A stretch of 64,000 bases of DNA from Haladaptatus pallidirubidus (GCF_020700235.1 NZ_CP085301.1:3162001-3226000); one strand, 5' to 3'; numbered from the stretch's first letter, positions 42,174 through 51,976 are shown. Program-made: numbers and translations. Notes: generated by a model not told the origin, from the sequence alone.

Positions 42174-43322
42174 TTACAACAACTCCGCGTCCACCAGTCG
42201 CTCGACGGCCTCCTCGATTCGGCCGAGGTCTGCAGCGTAGGAGATGCGAGCGTATCCCGGCGCACCGAAGGCGCTTCCGGGGACGGTTGCGACGTGAGAC
42301 TGCTCCAGCGCATCTTCACACCACTGCTGGTCGTCGTCAGCGACTGGGAGCATCAGATAAAACGCCCCGTCCGGCGTCCTAACGTCCACGTCGTGCTGTT
42401 TCAGCAGCGCGACGAGTCGGTCTCGGCGTTCGTGGAACGCCTCGACCATTTCGCCGACTTCGGTCTCGGTGTCGCGAAGGGCTTCGACGCCCGCGCGCTG
42501 GACGAAATTCGTCGCCGAGGAAACCGAGTGCGAGTGGAGCTTCGCGGCCTGTGAGACGAGTTCCTCCGGCGCTGCGAGATAGCCGAGTCGCCATCCGGTC
42601 ATCGAGTAGGCCTTCGAAAAGCCGTTTATCGTGACCGTGCGCTCGTACATATCGTCGAGCGTTGCGAGGCTGGTGAGTTCGACGCCGTATGTGATTTGTT
42701 CGTAGATTTCGTCGCTGATGACGGTTACGTCGTGTTCGACCGCCAAATCGCGAACGCCCTCCAGCGCGGCGTCGGAGTAGACTGCTCCGGTCGGGTTCGA
42801 CGGCGAGTTGACAATGAGCAGTTCGGTGGCGTCCGAGACGGCTTCGCCGAGGTCGGCGAGGGCGGGTTCGAGTTGGAAATCGTGAGGAGCGAGGTCGACC
42901 CGAGTGAGGTCGCCGCCCGCAAGTTTCACCATCGCTTCGTAGGAAACCCACGCCGGGTCGAGGAGGACGACTTCGTCGCCATCGTCCACGAGCGTCTGCA
43001 CCGTCTCGTAGAGCGCCTGCTTCGCGCCGGGCGTAACGATGACGTTGTCCGCCTCGTACGCCAGTCCGTCGGCTTGCAGTTTTTCCGCGATTGCTTCACG
43101 GAGTTCTGGCACACCCTTCGACGGCGGGTAGCCCGTGTGACCGTCCTCCATCGCCTGCTCGCCCGCCTCGACGATGTTTCCGGGGGTCGGGAAATCGGGT
43201 TCGCCGACGCTCAGGTCGATGACGTCTTCGCCCTCAGCTTCGAGTTGCGATGCGAGACTGCTGATTGCGAGCGTTGCACTGGGTTCGACGCGCTGAATCC
43301 GGTCTGAAAACTCCATCGTCAT
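42174..43322 (-). CDS. PLP-dependent aminotransferase (aspartate aminotransferase-like)
   Basis: This 382-residue fold-type I class I/II aminotransferase has GEPDFPTPGNIVEAG, TPGAKQALYETVQTL, NSPSNPTGAVYS, ISDEIYEQITYG, and INGFSKAYSMTGWRLGYLAAP with the PLP Lys. The pattern is that of archaeal aspartate aminotransferases of the AspC/AAT-I gamma type. Its start overlaps the ribH stop by four bases. Substrate breadth cannot be judged. Confidence 0.9.
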   Translation of the reverse strand: MTMEFSDRIQRVEPSATLAISSLASQLEAEGEDVIDLSVGEPDFPTPGNIVEAGEQAMEDGHTGYPPSKGVPELREAIAEKLQADGLAYEADNVIVTPGAKQALYETVQTLVDDGDEVVLLDPAWVSYEAMVKLAGGDLTRVDLAPHDFQLEPALADLGEAVSDATELLIVNSPSNPTGAVYSDAALEGVRDLAVEHDVTVISDEIYEQITYGVELTSLATLDDMYERTVTINGFSKAYSMTGWRLGYLAAPEELVSQAAKLHSHSVSSATNFVQRAGVEALRDTETEVGEMVEAFHERRDRLVALLKQHDVDVRTPDGAFYLMLPVADDDQQWCEDALEQSHVATVPGSAFGAPGYARISYAADLGRIEEAVERLVDAELL

Positions 43323-43723
43323 TCTAGCTCCTCCACGAGGTCGATTGCCCCCTCAACCGTTCGTGCGCCGGCGTCGGTACGTTCGCGGGCTTCCGCTCCC
43401 GACATCCCCGGGCCGATGATACCGAGCGTGACGGGTTTGTCGCGATCGAGGCTCACGTCGGTTAGTTTCTGTGTCGCGGCGGTAGAGATGACTTGGTCGT
43501 GGTCGGTGTCCCCGGTGACGACCGCACCGAGGACTGCGACGGCGTCGATGTCATCCCGGCGGGCGAGTCTGTCCGCCGCGAGGGGAGAATCGTAGGCTCC
43601 CGGTACGTGTAGCGTTTCGGCGATTTCCGCGCCGTGTTCGTTGGCGGCGTCGCGCGCCGACGCCTCCATTTGTTCCGTTACAGTCGCGTTGAACTCCGCG
43701 ACGACGAGTCCGAGCGTTACCAT
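43319..43723 (-). CDS. ribH: 6,7-dimethyl-8-ribityllumazine synthase
   Basis: This 134-residue lumazine synthase has VTLGLVVAEFNATVTEQM, HVPGAYDSPLAADRLARR, VLGAVVTGDTDHDQVIS with the catalytic His region, and the C-terminal ERTDAGARTVEGAIDLV. It condenses DHBP with the ribitylaminopyrimidine in riboflavin synthesis. The ATG at 43723 is preceded by a TATA-like tract (TCTTTTAG on the minus strand, near 43745-43753) at leaderless distance. It is coupled to the aminotransferase by ATGA. Confidence 0.93.
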   Translation of the reverse strand: MVTLGLVVAEFNATVTEQMEASARDAANEHGAEIAETLHVPGAYDSPLAADRLARRDDIDAVAVLGAVVTGDTDHDQVISTAATQKLTDVSLDRDKPVTLGIIGPGMSGAEARERTDAGARTVEGAIDLVEELE

Positions 43724-43803
43724 GTGTGGCGGGAGGCCAGCGCAACTAAAAGAACTACCGTTCTCCGCAACGCTTGTATCCCTCCTCCGTTTTGGAAAAA
43801 ACA

Positions 43804-45555
43804 ATGAGTTCAGGCGAACGCCCGGTTTCCGGCTGGGTGGAGCAAAATCGGGGTTTCGCTGGTATTCTCGCCGTCACGGCGGTTTCGTTGGCGCTCCGTC
43901 TCTTCGCGCTCGGCAATCGATTCGCCCACTGGGACGAAGCCCGCGTCGGCTATTGGATTCTCCGCTATCAGAAAACGGGCGTATTCCAGTATCACGCCGA
44001 CATTCACGGGCCGTTTTTCGTGCAGGTGAACAGCATCCTGTTCCAGTTGTTCGGCGCGAGCGACTTCATGGCGCGGCTGCCGGTCGCGCTGATTACCGGC
44101 TTGCTTCCACTCGCCGTGTGGCTCTACCGCGACCATCTCCGATTCGCGGAGATGGTCGGCCTCGCCCTCTTTTTCGCCGTGAACCCAATCCTGCTCTACT
44201 ACTCGCGGTTCATGCGGAACGACGTGCTTCTCGCCGCGCTGATGCTGTTCACGCTCGGATTTTACCTCCGCGCGTACGCAACCGGAAAAGCGCGATACCT
44301 CTACCTCGGAACCGCGACGATGGCGGTCGCATTCACGACGAAGGAAAACGTCCTGCTCTACCTTCTGTCGTGGCTCGGCGCGGGCGCGCTCTTGCTCGAC
44401 CACCGACTGTTCCTCGCGCGCAATCGCGAACGGGGGTGGACGGGCGTGTTCGTCGAGTACGCGAAGCGAGGGGGACGCGGCCTGTGGCGGTTCGCGCCGC
44501 ATCTCGCCCTCTGTCTCATCGAGCTTTTTGCCATCGTCACCTACTTCTACGCGCCGCGGGCGCGGGGCGTCGAAGGGCCGGGACTCTTGAAGGCGTTCGG
44601 CGATCCGTCGATGTTCGGCGCGGTCGTTTCCGAAGCAACGCTCGGGTCGTGGGAGAAACTCAACGGACAGTGGGTCGGTAGTCAAGAACACGCCTACTTA
44701 CCGTACCTCGAGCATTTCGTGAGCGTTCTCGAGCAGGGTGCGCTCCCTCTGCTCGTGTTCGCGATTCTTGGATTCCTCTCTGCGCGATACGTGGACGAAC
44801 GCCCTCGCGACCTCGTTTCCTTTGCCTTCTACTGGGGCGCGGTCGGCATCCTCGGTTACCCCCTCGTCACGGACATCAAGGCGCCGTGGAACACCGTCCA
44901 CGTCGTCGCGCCGCTCGCAATTCCCGCCGCGGTCGGCGTGGCGCTCCTCTACCGATGGGGAAAAGAAGCCTACGAGGACGACGATACGGCGGCAACCGCG
45001 GCCACTGCACTTGTTTGCTTGCTCGTAGTCGCACAGGTTGCGTTTCCGGCGCTGAGCATCGTCTATCTCCATCCGCAGGACAGTCAGGTTCCGACGATGC
45101 TCGGCGGGCAGCAGGACAACAAGATCGTCCAGTACGGTCAACCCGCGTCGGGCATCAAGCCGACGCTGGAGAAGGTACAGGCGGTTTCGAAAGCGAACCA
45201 GCAGGGAACCGACGTGCTCTACTACGGCCACGTGGACGCACAAAGCCAGTACATCTTCTACGTCCCCGACGAGAGCGACAACGACTACTTGCGACCCGCG
45301 AGCAGTTGGTACAATCGTCTGCCGCTTCCATGGTACACCGAGATGGCGGATGCGACCGTCGATAGCACGCTGAAAAACGAAAGCCTCGAAAATGGAAATC
45401 CCCCCGTCGTCATCGCCCGGACGGAAAAGAAGTCGGACGTGGAGCCGCATCTTTCCGGCTACATCGCTTACGACCACGAACTCACGCTGTACGGGAGCGA
45501 GACGACGATTTACATCGAGCGGAGCGCGCTCCGACAAGCGAATTCGACCACATAA
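43804..45555 (+). CDS. Agl23-like membrane glycosyltransferase-fold protein
   Basis: This 583-residue protein has about 10-12 hydrophobic segments. It contains the PMT/ArnT-type first loop ALGNRFAHWDEARVGYWILRYQ with the conserved Asp-Glu, followed by FQYHADIHGPFFVQ. This is the 'flippase activity-associated protein Agl23' pattern. Family members use lipid-linked sugars and occur with N-glycosylation genes. The C-terminal 150 residues are an extracellular soluble domain. No other agl genes are nearby. Confidence 0.8.
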   Translation: MSSGERPVSGWVEQNRGFAGILAVTAVSLALRLFALGNRFAHWDEARVGYWILRYQKTGVFQYHADIHGPFFVQVNSILFQLFGASDFMARLPVALITGLLPLAVWLYRDHLRFAEMVGLALFFAVNPILLYYSRFMRNDVLLAALMLFTLGFYLRAYATGKARYLYLGTATMAVAFTTKENVLLYLLSWLGAGALLLDHRLFLARNRERGWTGVFVEYAKRGGRGLWRFAPHLALCLIELFAIVTYFYAPRARGVEGPGLLKAFGDPSMFGAVVSEATLGSWEKLNGQWVGSQEHAYLPYLEHFVSVLEQGALPLLVFAILGFLSARYVDERPRDLVSFAFYWGAVGILGYPLVTDIKAPWNTVHVVAPLAIPAAVGVALLYRWGKEAYEDDDTAATAATALVCLLVVAQVAFPALSIVYLHPQDSQVPTMLGGQQDNKIVQYGQPASGIKPTLEKVQAVSKANQQGTDVLYYGHVDAQSQYIFYVPDESDNDYLRPASSWYNRLPLPWYTEMADATVDSTLKNESLENGNPPVVIARTEKKSDVEPHLSGYIAYDHELTLYGSETTIYIERSALRQANSTT

Positions 45556-45585
45556 ACGTGCATATTCTCTCGTCTGGTTGGGAAA

Positions 45586-45592
45586 TTTTATA
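45586..45592 (+). promoter_or_regulatory. TATA element of purK-purE
   Basis: TTTTATA lies 28-34 nt before the purK ATG, consistent with leaderless initiation of the purKE operon. Confidence 0.5.
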
Positions 45593-45619
45593 CACTCACG
45601 GCCACAACCAGCGGACGAC

Positions 45620-46810
45620 ATGGTTACGGCTTCACCGCCAATCCTCGGCGTCGTCGGCGGCGGACAGCTCGGTCGGATGCTTGCAGAGGCGGCTTCCCCG
45701 CTCGGCGTCGAACTGGTCGTGCTCGACCCGACGCCTGATTGCCCGGCGTCTCCAGTCGCCCGCGAACAAGTCGTCGGCGACTTCGACGACGAGGACGCGA
45801 TTCGAACGCTCGCGGAAATGGCCGACGCGCTGACGTTCGAAATCGAACTGGCAGACCCTGACGTGCTCGAAGCGGTCGAGGAGGAGTACGACGTGCCGGT
45901 GCATCCCGACCCGGCCACCCTCCGGACGATTCAAGACAAACTCGTTCAGAAGCGTGCGCTGAAAGAACGCGGCATTCCGGTACCCGACTTCCATCCCGTG
46001 GACGACCGCGACGACCTACTCTCTGCGGGTGAGGAATTCGGCTACCCGATGATGTTGAAAGCCCGCAAAGGCGGCTACGACGGACGCGGAAACGTCCCCG
46101 TTGAGTCGCCTGATGACGTTACGTTCGCCCTCTCGGAAGTCTCGGGCGAGTTGATGGTGGAGGAGTTCGTCCCCTTCGAGCGCGAACTCTCGGTCATTGC
46201 GGTCAAAGGTGACGACGAAATCGCGACGTTCCCCGTCGGCGAAAACGTCCACGAGGACGAGATTCTCCGCGAGACGGTCGTTCCCGCTCGCGCACCGAAG
46301 CCGGTGCGCGAGCGGGCGGAGGAAGTCGCGCGCGACGTTCTGTCCGCGCTGTCCGGGCGCGGCGTGTACGGAATCGAACTGTTCGAGGGCGAAGACGGCG
46401 CGATTTCGGTGAACGAAATCGCGCCTCGCCCGCACAACTCCGGGCACTACACCATCGAGGGCGCGCTGACGTCGCAGTTCGAACAGCACGTTCGCGGCGT
46501 GCTCGGCTATCCGCTCGGGGCGACCGAACTCCGAAGTTCGGTCGCGATGTCGAACATCCTCGGAGACGTCGCGGAAAGCCAACCCGCAGGCCTCTCCGGA
46601 GTAGACGAGGTGCTTTCGACCCCCGGCGCGTCGTTCCACTGGTACGGCAAGCGCGAGGTCAGGCCGCTTCGAAAGATGGGTCACGTCACGCTCGTCGGCG
46701 ATTCGGTCGGGAGCGAATCGCCGACGGATGAAGCATCTGCAGTCGAATCATCGATTGACGACTTGCTCGCGGACGCTCGCTCGCTCACCGACTCGCTCAC
46801 ATTCCAATGA
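45620..46810 (+). CDS. purK: N5-carboxyaminoimidazole ribonucleotide synthase (PurK)
   Basis: This 396-residue ATP-grasp enzyme starts with ILGVVGGGQLGRMLAEAA. It continues with MMLKARKGGYDGRGN, the ATP-grasp Lys loop, and VYGIELFEGEDGAISVNEIAPRPHNSGHYTIEG with Mg-binding Glu and Asn. It carboxylates AIR to N5-CAIR using ATP and bicarbonate. The stop overlaps the purE start by four bases. Confidence 0.96.
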   Translation: MVTASPPILGVVGGGQLGRMLAEAASPLGVELVVLDPTPDCPASPVAREQVVGDFDDEDAIRTLAEMADALTFEIELADPDVLEAVEEEYDVPVHPDPATLRTIQDKLVQKRALKERGIPVPDFHPVDDRDDLLSAGEEFGYPMMLKARKGGYDGRGNVPVESPDDVTFALSEVSGELMVEEFVPFERELSVIAVKGDDEIATFPVGENVHEDEILRETVVPARAPKPVRERAEEVARDVLSALSGRGVYGIELFEGEDGAISVNEIAPRPHNSGHYTIEGALTSQFEQHVRGVLGYPLGATELRSSVAMSNILGDVAESQPAGLSGVDEVLSTPGASFHWYGKREVRPLRKMGHVTLVGDSVGSESPTDEASAVESSIDDLLADARSLTDSLTFQ

Positions 46811-47427
46811 CGAACGCAGAATCAGTCCGAAAACTCGTAGAACAGTTCGAAACCGAGGCGGATCGCGACCGTTCCCCGGGAGAAACGCCCGAAGTTGGAA
46901 TCATCATGGGAAGCGACTCCGATTTGGATGTGATGGCGGGTGCCTACGACGCCCTCACGGAACTCGGATTCGAGGAAGTTACCGACTACGACGACCCGCC
47001 GAAAGCTCGGTTCACGTTCGAAACCTACGTGGTGTCTGCCCACCGGACGCCCGACCTGATGTACGCCTACGCGAAAACGGCGGAAGCACGCGGCTTGGAC
47101 GTCATCATCGCGGGCGCGGGCGGCAAATCCGCTGACCTACCGAACATGACCGCGTCGCTCGCGTATCCGCTTCCGGTCGTCGGAGTGCCGGTACAAGAAA
47201 AGTCGGTTTCGTCTGTCATCGGCATGCCGACCGGCGCGCCCATCGTCGCGGTTGACGCCGGAAAATCGTTCAACGCCGGTCTCTCGGCGGTGCAGATGCT
47301 CGCCCGCGAACACGACGAACTTCGTGAAAATCTGGTTTCGTACCACGACGAACTGCAATCAGGCGTCGGCGAGGTGTCTCGAAAACTGCACGAAGCCGGA
47401 ACTCCCCGCTTCCGGGACGATTCGTAA
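46807..47427 (+). CDS. purE: N5-carboxyaminoimidazole ribonucleotide mutase (PurE)
   Basis: The protein has 206 residues. After a 35-residue acidic extension, the class I PurE core reads IIMGSDSDLDVM, VVSAHRTPDLMYAY, AGAGGKSADLPNMTAS and PVVGVPVQEKSVSSV. It moves the carboxyl group from N5 to C4 of AIR. The presence of purK upstream agrees with the class I (mutase) reaction rather than direct carboxylation. Confidence 0.96.
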   Translation: MTNAESVRKLVEQFETEADRDRSPGETPEVGIIMGSDSDLDVMAGAYDALTELGFEEVTDYDDPPKARFTFETYVVSAHRTPDLMYAYAKTAEARGLDVIIAGAGGKSADLPNMTASLAYPLPVVGVPVQEKSVSSVIGMPTGAPIVAVDAGKSFNAGLSAVQMLAREHDELRENLVSYHDELQSGVGEVSRKLHEAGTPRFRDDS

Positions 47428-47446
47428 CGTATCAACGTCCTTTTCG

Positions 47447-47572
47447 ATGTGCGGTGGAGGCGGTTGCCGCCACTGCGAGAAATGTGGCGTTACCGAAAAG
47501 AAAGCGTCAGTTGCGCCAATACGGGCTAACGCGGGTCTGAATCCCCGGAATCACAAGAATCAACGCTTATAG
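47447..47572 (+). CDS. Possible Cys-rich microprotein (41 aa)
   Basis: The open frame from ATG 47447 reads MCGGGGCRHCEKCGVTEKK and then a basic tail ending NHKNQRL. Four Cys in 13 residues could bind a metal. It lies between purE and nuoA; its end overlaps the likely nuoA TATA element. It may be chance; only the Cys cluster supports it. Confidence 0.3.
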   Translation: MCGGGGCRHCEKCGVTEKKASVAPIRANAGLNPRNHKNQRL

Positions 47573-47604
47573 GGGTGCGCTCACAAAACACCGCCTGCTA
47601 GGAG
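47566..47604 (+). promoter_or_regulatory. nuo operon promoter and ribosome binding site
   Basis: CTTATAG (47566-47572) is a TATA-like element 42-48 nt before nuoA. GGAG (47601-47604) lies nine bases before the ATG at 47614, so nuoA probably has a short leader with a Shine-Dalgarno site, unlike most genes here. Confidence 0.5.
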
Positions 47605-47613
47605 AATACCGGT

Positions 47614-48021
47614 ATGAATCCATGGGTAGCCATTGGCGCGTTGGCACTGGTGGGGCTTGCAATTCCATTGAGTATGATGGTTGTTTCGAGCCTCCTCAGA
47701 CCGACCGTGCCAGAACAGGGAAAATCCGCCACCTACGAGAGCGGTGAAATTCCAACCGGGACGACGCGCATTCGGTTCAACATCCAATACTATATGGTTG
47801 CGCTGTTGTTCGTCGTCTTCGACATCGAGACCGTCCTCATCTTCCCTTGGACGGTCATCTATCGCAGCGCCATCGAAGGTGGCGTCAGCCTCGCGACGGT
47901 GCTCGCTCCGATGTTGGTTTTCATCGCGGTTCTCGTCGTCGGCCTCGTTTGGGCATGGCGCAAGGGAGCGGTGCGGTGGGTTCGTAGCCCCCGCGAAACG
48001 CAACGGAGAGTGGAACAATGA
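47614..48021 (+). CDS. nuoA: NADH-quinone oxidoreductase-like subunit A
   Basis: This 135-residue protein has three membrane helices. The family segment between the first two is present: KSATYESGEIPTGTTRIRFNIQYYMVALLFVVFDIETVLIFPW, including the conserved acidic residues of the quinone-site loop. It is the first gene of the 11-gene operon and overlaps nuoB by four bases. Confidence 0.95.
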   Translation: MNPWVAIGALALVGLAIPLSMMVVSSLLRPTVPEQGKSATYESGEIPTGTTRIRFNIQYYMVALLFVVFDIETVLIFPWTVIYRSAIEGGVSLATVLAPMLVFIAVLVVGLVWAWRKGAVRWVRSPRETQRRVEQ

Positions 48022-48722
48022 GCAACGAACCACGAGAATTTATTCAGGGTAGCACAGCACCCCAAACCAAAACTCGTGAGGCTCGAATGGGCGACGGCGT
48101 CGATAATCGCTTCAACTCGAAACTGCGGGAAGCGTTCGGCGCGTCGCCGTTCATCCTCACGAAGTTCGACAAGTTCATGAACTGGGTACGGGGGTCGTCG
48201 ATGTTCATGCTACAGTTCGGTATCGCATGCTGTAGCATCGAAATGATGCACACCTACGCAGTCAAACACGACTTAGACCGATTCGGCTCCGGTGTGCCTC
48301 GCGCATCGCCGCGACAAGCCGACGTGATGATCGTCCCGGGGACGATCGTCTCGAAGTTCGCGCCGCGGATGAAGCGCGTCTACGACCAGATGCCGGAACC
48401 CAAGTTCGTCGTGAACATGGGGTCGTGCGCCATCAGCGGCGGTCCCTTCCAAGAGGGGTACAACGTTATCAAAGGTGCAGAAGAGGTCATCCCGGTGGAC
48501 ATCCACGTCCCCGGTTGCCCGCCGCGCCCCGAGGCGCTCGTCTACGGCGTCGTGAAGCTACAGGAACGAATCGCAAACGGCGAAACCAGTCCGGTGACGG
48601 TCAAACCGTACGAACTGGAACAGTTCCGCGATTTGGAACGCGACGAACTGGTCGATTCGCTCGCGGAGCAAATCGACGAAGAATCGCTCGTCATGCGCTA
48701 CAACTGGGCTGATTCGCCATGA
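48018..48722 (+). CDS. nuoB: NADH-quinone oxidoreductase-like subunit B
   Basis: This 234-residue protein carries the terminal N2 [4Fe-4S] site: [15 protein letters not shown] (two adjacent Cys), [13 protein letters not shown] and [11 protein letters not shown] supply the four Cys. It passes electrons to menaquinone. The N-terminal 45 residues are a haloarchaeal extension. Overlaps of four bases on both sides show tight coupling. Confidence 0.96.
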   Translation: MSNEPREFIQGSTAPQTKTREARMGDGVDNRFNSKLREAFGASPFILTKFDKFMNWVRGSSMFMLQFGIACCSIEMMHTYAVKHDLDRFGSGVPRASPRQADVMIVPGTIVSKFAPRMKRVYDQMPEPKFVVNMGSCAISGGPFQEGYNVIKGAEEVIPVDIHVPGCPPRPEALVYGVVKLQERIANGETSPVTVKPYELEQFRDLERDELVDSLAEQIDEESLVMRYNWADSP

Positions 48723-50374
48723 GTTCGCAGGAAGAACTGCCCGTAGTCGAGGGCGTCGATGGTGACGAACTCGCCGACCTGCTCGGCGACTCCGTCATCG
48801 GCCGTGAGGAACACCTGAACGCGCCCGGATTCGTCGTTCGACCCGACGAAGTGCAGAACGCACTCAGGACTCTGCGCGACGAGGCTGGATTCGACCACCT
48901 CTCGATGCTCACGGCGCAGGATTACGAAGACCGATACGAGAGTATCTACCACCTCAAAAAGTACGACGACCCGACGCAAGAAGCGAGCGTCGTCGTGCCG
49001 ACGCCGCTCGACGCGCCGACGCATCAAACCGCGGAACCCGTGTACCGCGCGGCGGAGTGGCACGAGCGCGAGGCGTACGACCTCGTCGGAATTGACTACG
49101 ACGGTAACCCCGACCTTCGTCGTATTCTCCTCCCCGAAACGTGGCAAGGTCACCCGCTGTCGCGGAACTACGACCAAGACCGGCCACAAATCGTCTCGTT
49201 CAACGAGCACAAAAATCCTATCGAGGGCGACCACCTCGACGAGGATTCGGACACGATGTTCCTCAACATCGGTCCGCACCACCCGGCGACGCACGGTGTG
49301 TTGCACCTGAAGACGACGCTCGACGGCGAGCAGGTCGCGGACGTCGACCCGGACATCGGCTACCTTCACCGCTGTGAGGAGCAGATGGCTCAGAACGGAA
49401 CGTACCGCCACCAGATTATGCCGTATCCCGATCGGTGGGACTACGCATCCGCCGGGCTGCTCAACGAGTGGGCGTACGCGCGCGTGGCCGAGGATTTGAA
49501 CGACCTCGACGTGCCGGAATACGCGCAAATCATCCGGACGATGGGTGCGGAACTCTGTCGTATCGCGTCGCACCTGTTGGCGCTCGGAACGTTCTGTCTC
49601 GACATCTACGGTGACTTCACTGCTATCTTCATGTACTCCATGCGAGACCGCGAGAAGGTTCAGAACATCCTGGAGGATCTGACCGGTCAGCGCATGATGT
49701 TCAACTACTTCCGCCTCGGCGGCGTCGTCTGGGACATTCCGGAACCGCGCGAGGAGTTCTTCGAGAAGACTCGTGACTTCTTGAACGACCTCCCGCCGAC
49801 GCTGGAGGAGTATCACGATCTCATCACGAGCAACGAAATCCTCCAGATTCGAACCATCGACACCGGGATTCTCGAACCCGAGGTCGCAAAGCAGTACGGG
49901 GTCACCGGACCGATTGCCCGCGCGTCGGGAATCGATTACGACCTGCGCCGCGACGACCCGTACGGCTACTACGACCAACTCGACTGGAACGTCGTCACCG
50001 AAGACGGCTGTGACAACTACGCGCGGCTGCTCGTTCGGATGCGCGAAGTCGAGGAGTCCGCGAAGATCATCGAGCAGTGCGTCGAACTGCTCGAAGATTG
50101 GCCGGAGGACGAACGCGAGATTCAGTCGAACGTTCCCCGGACACTCAAACCGGAAGCGGACACCGAAGTGTACCGCGCCGTCGAAGGGGCGAAGGGCGAA
50201 CTCGGCATCTACATCCGCGCGGACGGGACGGACAAACCGGGTCGGTTCAAGATCCGAAGTCCGTGCTTTTGTAATTTGTCGGCGCTCCACGAGATGTCCG
50301 AAGGGGAGTACATCCCCGACCTCGTCGCCACGCTCGGCAGTCTGGACGTGATTCTCGGGGAGGTTGACCGATGA
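48719..50374 (+). CDS. nuoCD: NADH-quinone oxidoreductase-like fused subunits C and D
   Basis: The protein has 551 residues. The N-terminal NuoC part (to about 150) contains VYRAAEWHEREAYDLVGIDYDG and LPETWQGHPLSRNY. The NuoD part begins near residue 178 with FLNIGPHHPATHGVLHL and holds HRCEEQMAQNGTYRH and the C-terminal FNLSALHEM-like segment FCNLSALHEM. The C-D fusion is known in many prokaryotes. It forms the hydrophilic arm next to NuoB and the quinone pocket. Confidence 0.96.
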   Translation: MSSQEELPVVEGVDGDELADLLGDSVIGREEHLNAPGFVVRPDEVQNALRTLRDEAGFDHLSMLTAQDYEDRYESIYHLKKYDDPTQEASVVVPTPLDAPTHQTAEPVYRAAEWHEREAYDLVGIDYDGNPDLRRILLPETWQGHPLSRNYDQDRPQIVSFNEHKNPIEGDHLDEDSDTMFLNIGPHHPATHGVLHLKTTLDGEQVADVDPDIGYLHRCEEQMAQNGTYRHQIMPYPDRWDYASAGLLNEWAYARVAEDLNDLDVPEYAQIIRTMGAELCRIASHLLALGTFCLDIYGDFTAIFMYSMRDREKVQNILEDLTGQRMMFNYFRLGGVVWDIPEPREEFFEKTRDFLNDLPPTLEEYHDLITSNEILQIRTIDTGILEPEVAKQYGVTGPIARASGIDYDLRRDDPYGYYDQLDWNVVTEDGCDNYARLLVRMREVEESAKIIEQCVELLEDWPEDEREIQSNVPRTLKPEADTEVYRAVEGAKGELGIYIRADGTDKPGRFKIRSPCFCNLSALHEMSEGEYIPDLVATLGSLDVILGEVDR

Positions 50375-51462
50375 GATTCGTCCCGCTACAGGAAAGCCCG
50401 GCCGTCCTTCCGGAGCAAATCGCTCGCGCGCTGTTCGGCAATAATCCCGCCGCGTGGCAGGAGATACTGTCGGCGCTCATCGGCGCGGCCATCATCGGCA
50501 CCATCATGATGACGATGACGGCGTTCGCCGGGCCGTGGGCGAAGCGGAAGATTACCGCAGCGTTCACCGACCGTATCGCGGTGAACCGTGTCGGGCCGTT
50601 CGGCCTGTTCATCATCGTCGCTGACGCGGTGCGACTGCTTGGAAAAGAACTCATCATTCCAGACGGCTCGGATCGTCCGGCCTACGACCTCGCGCCGATT
50701 ATCGTCGCATCGTCTGCGCTTCTCGGTTTCGCGGTCATCCCGATGGGTTCTCTTTTCGGCATCAATATGCAGCTCGCCGACCCCGAGACGGGGCTGGCGT
50801 ACGTGTTCGCCGTCGCGTCCATCGCCACGCTCGGACTGACGATGGGCGGCTACGCGTCGAACAACAAATACTCGCTCCTCGGCGCGCTCCGCGCGGTGGC
50901 ACAGAACATCGCCTACGAGATTCCGCTCATCGTGACGGCGGCCTCCGTCGTCATCTTCGCGGGGTCGCTCCAGATGAGCCAAATCGTCGCTCAACAGCAA
51001 GAGACGCTGTTCACCATCGGTGGCTTCGCCATTCCGTCGTGGTACGCGTTCGTGAACCCGTTCGCGTTCGTGCTATTCATGGTGGCCAATCTCGCGGAAG
51101 TCGGGCGGAACCCGTTCGACATCCCGGAAGCGCCGACGGAAATCATTGCGGGATACCAGACCGAGTACTCCAGCGTGTACTTCGTACTGTTCTACCTCGG
51201 TGAGTTCCTGCACATCTTCCTCGGCGGTGCCATCATCGCAACCGTCTTCCTCGGCGGTGCCGACGGCCCCGCTTCGGGATCGATTGGCTTCATCTGGTTC
51301 ACCGTCAAAATCTGGGCAGTGTTCCTGTTCACGCAGTGGGCGCGTTCGGCGGTGCCGCGTGTTCGTATCGACCAACTCATCGAAATCGGTTGGAAGGGCA
51401 TGCTCGTGCTCTCGTTCGCAAACTTGGTTCTCACGGCCGTTATCGTGGGAGTGATGCTATGA
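50371..51462 (+). CDS. nuoH: NADH-quinone oxidoreductase-like subunit H
   Basis: This 363-residue protein has eight or more membrane helices. Signature segments include RIAVNRVGPFGLFIIVADAVRLLGKE, YASNNKYSLLGALRAVAQNIAYEIPL and EVGRNPFDIPEAPTEIIAGYQTEYS, the quinone-entry and proton-coupling loops. It overlaps nuoCD and nuoI by four bases each. Confidence 0.96.
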   Translation: MRFVPLQESPAVLPEQIARALFGNNPAAWQEILSALIGAAIIGTIMMTMTAFAGPWAKRKITAAFTDRIAVNRVGPFGLFIIVADAVRLLGKELIIPDGSDRPAYDLAPIIVASSALLGFAVIPMGSLFGINMQLADPETGLAYVFAVASIATLGLTMGGYASNNKYSLLGALRAVAQNIAYEIPLIVTAASVVIFAGSLQMSQIVAQQQETLFTIGGFAIPSWYAFVNPFAFVLFMVANLAEVGRNPFDIPEAPTEIIAGYQTEYSSVYFVLFYLGEFLHIFLGGAIIATVFLGGADGPASGSIGFIWFTVKIWAVFLFTQWARSAVPRVRIDQLIEIGWKGMLVLSFANLVLTAVIVGVML

Positions 51463-51920
51463 TCGGAATACTCAAAGGAATGGCAACGACGATGAAGCAC
51501 GCACTAGGCGGAACCACGTTCACGGTCGAATATCCCGACGTGGCACCCGAGGTCAGCCCGCGCTTCCGCGGCATTCACAAGTTCAGTCAGGAGCGCTGTA
51601 TCTGGTGTCGCCAGTGCGAGAACGTCTGTCCGAACGACACCATCCAAATCGTGATGGACGACCAGCGAAACGGCGAGCAGTACAACCTCCACGTCGGACA
51701 ATGCATCTACTGCCGACTCTGCGAGGAGGTTTGTCCCGTGGACGCGATTTTGCTCACCCAGAACTTCGAGTTCACGGGTGACACGAAAGACGATCTCGTC
51801 TACAACAAAGAACAGTTGAAGAACGTCCCCTGGTACAAAGACATCGACCCGCTCGAATCGCGCGAACCCGATAGGGGCGCGTGGATTGGAGAGGGCGAGG
51901 GAGCAGTAGACTACCAGTAA
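51459..51920 (+). CDS. nuoI: NADH-quinone oxidoreductase-like subunit I
   Basis: This 153-residue 8Fe ferredoxin-type subunit has CIWCRQCENVCP and CIYCRLCEEVCP, which ligate clusters N6a and N6b. The N-terminal amphipathic helix (ILKGMATTMKHAL) lies on the membrane. The ATG at 51459 overlaps the nuoH stop. With no NuoE, F or G, this subunit is the likely entry point for electrons from an unidentified donor. Confidence 0.96.
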   Translation: MIGILKGMATTMKHALGGTTFTVEYPDVAPEVSPRFRGIHKFSQERCIWCRQCENVCPNDTIQIVMDDQRNGEQYNLHVGQCIYCRLCEEVCPVDAILLTQNFEFTGDTKDDLVYNKEQLKNVPWYKDIDPLESREPDRGAWIGEGEGAVDYQ

Positions 51921-51976
51921 TCGCGCCCGTCTCGAAATCTTAAAAGGGCGTTTATCCAAACCCAAAGGTAACAGAA

